This document shows positions 22,936 to 23,150 of a stretch of DNA of 23,150 nt, piece after piece. Made by a program: the position numbers and the translations under genes. Source of the DNA: M3007 sp032115775 (lineage in GTDB: Bacteria; Bacteroidota; Bacteroidia; Chitinophagales; Saprospiraceae); assembly GCA_032115775.1 (NCBI GenBank), contig JAUMBL010000098.1, positions 1-23,150 on the forward strand. Reading direction: 5' to 3'. Under the pieces are notes generated by a model that saw only the letters and a program-made list of their open reading frames with translations, was not told where the DNA came from and searched no databases. Numbering within the stretch: the first letter of the stretch is position 1; each line of letters starts with the position of its first letter.

Positions 22936-23027
22936 CGGGCGGGGAAGTATTTGCCTCTTTTATTCGTTGCGCTTTTTTGAGCGACGATGATCATGGCCTA
23001 GAATTAAAATCAAATCGTTCACAATCA

Positions 23028-23150
23028 GTAACTACTTAGCCGGTCGCGCCTGAGACAAAAAAGGATCCATTTTTTGCCAGACGAAGCGATTTTTTGCAGG
23101 CCGTAGCAGCGCTACGGTCAAAAAAAATTGCGAAGTATGGCGGAAAATGG
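23028..23150. mobile_element. Family A element, copy 3, right end cut by window edge
   Basis: It starts GTAACTACTTAGCCGG 92 bp after the stop of the PorE-like gene and runs to element base 123 of 162. Bases 23040-23150 are identical to bases 1-111 of the window. The left flank is CACAATCA. The 92 bp between the gene and the element contain a weak imperfect hairpin (TCGTTGCGC ... GAGCGACGA near 22962-22987) that might help terminate transcription. Confidence 0.85.

Noticed and set aside
1..23150. Circular 23-kb plasmid closed through the terminal 111-bp identity
   Set aside because: The repeat is dispersed and also occurs internally, the joined flanks show no target duplication, there is no replication or partition gene, and purL is a chromosomal housekeeping gene.

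Overview
The window reads as chromosomal DNA of a moderately GC-rich Bacteroidota, probably Saprospirales/Chitinophagales-like. This rests on a secreted peptidase with a C-terminal type IX secretion (T9SS) sorting domain, a large PorE-like TPR/PD40/OmpA protein, a DUF4369-type thioredoxin lipoprotein, the near absence of Shine-Dalgarno sequences, and recurrent TAnnTTTG (-7) promoter motifs a short distance before the starts chosen here. No tRNA, rRNA or CRISPR array was seen.

Layout: (1) 172-3525: a membrane-anchored coiled-coil protein (-), an aldo/keto reductase (+) and a CaCA-type Ca/Na exchanger (-). (2) 3669-6982: a copper module on + with a Cu(I) P-type ATPase, a free HMA metallochaperone and a His-rich polytopic membrane protein; a 162-bp palindromic mobile element sits directly behind the ATPase stop codon. 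(3) 7229-9032: a MmcQ/YjbR protein, an SDR oxidoreductase and a deoxynucleoside kinase, all on -. (4) 9224-9922: a LolD/MacB-type ABC ATPase (+). (5) 10155-13475: purL followed by a TlpA-like thioredoxin lipoprotein (- operon). (6) 13766-16813: a 1015-aa TIR-domain protein (+) with an EAD11-like segment and five copies of a C-terminal repeat that I do not recognise. (7) 16826-22935: a T9SS-sorted M14 carboxypeptidase (-) and a PorE-like OmpA protein (+).

The most interesting material is the TIR protein and the palindromic repeats. Family A is a 162-bp, almost fully self-complementary element (GTAA... ends, 16-bp terminal inverted repeats). One copy has a perfect 8-bp target duplication (AATTATAG), which points to an IS66-type non-autonomous element (MITE). 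Copies also form both ends of the window, and there is a fold-back derivative upstream of the TIR gene. Family B is a pair of 92-bp double-hairpin modules in which the outer arms of the second hairpin differ completely between copies yet stay perfectly paired. Family C is a 69-bp palindrome present twice in inverted orientation. Families B and C fill three of the four convergent intergenic gaps and are plausible bidirectional terminators.

The TIR protein combines a TIR domain with a well-placed candidate catalytic glutamate (E80), an EAD11-like adaptor segment and five EL-x7-W repeats with invariant spacing. It is the best candidate here for an undescribed conflict or immunity component, although no dedicated partner gene lies beside it.
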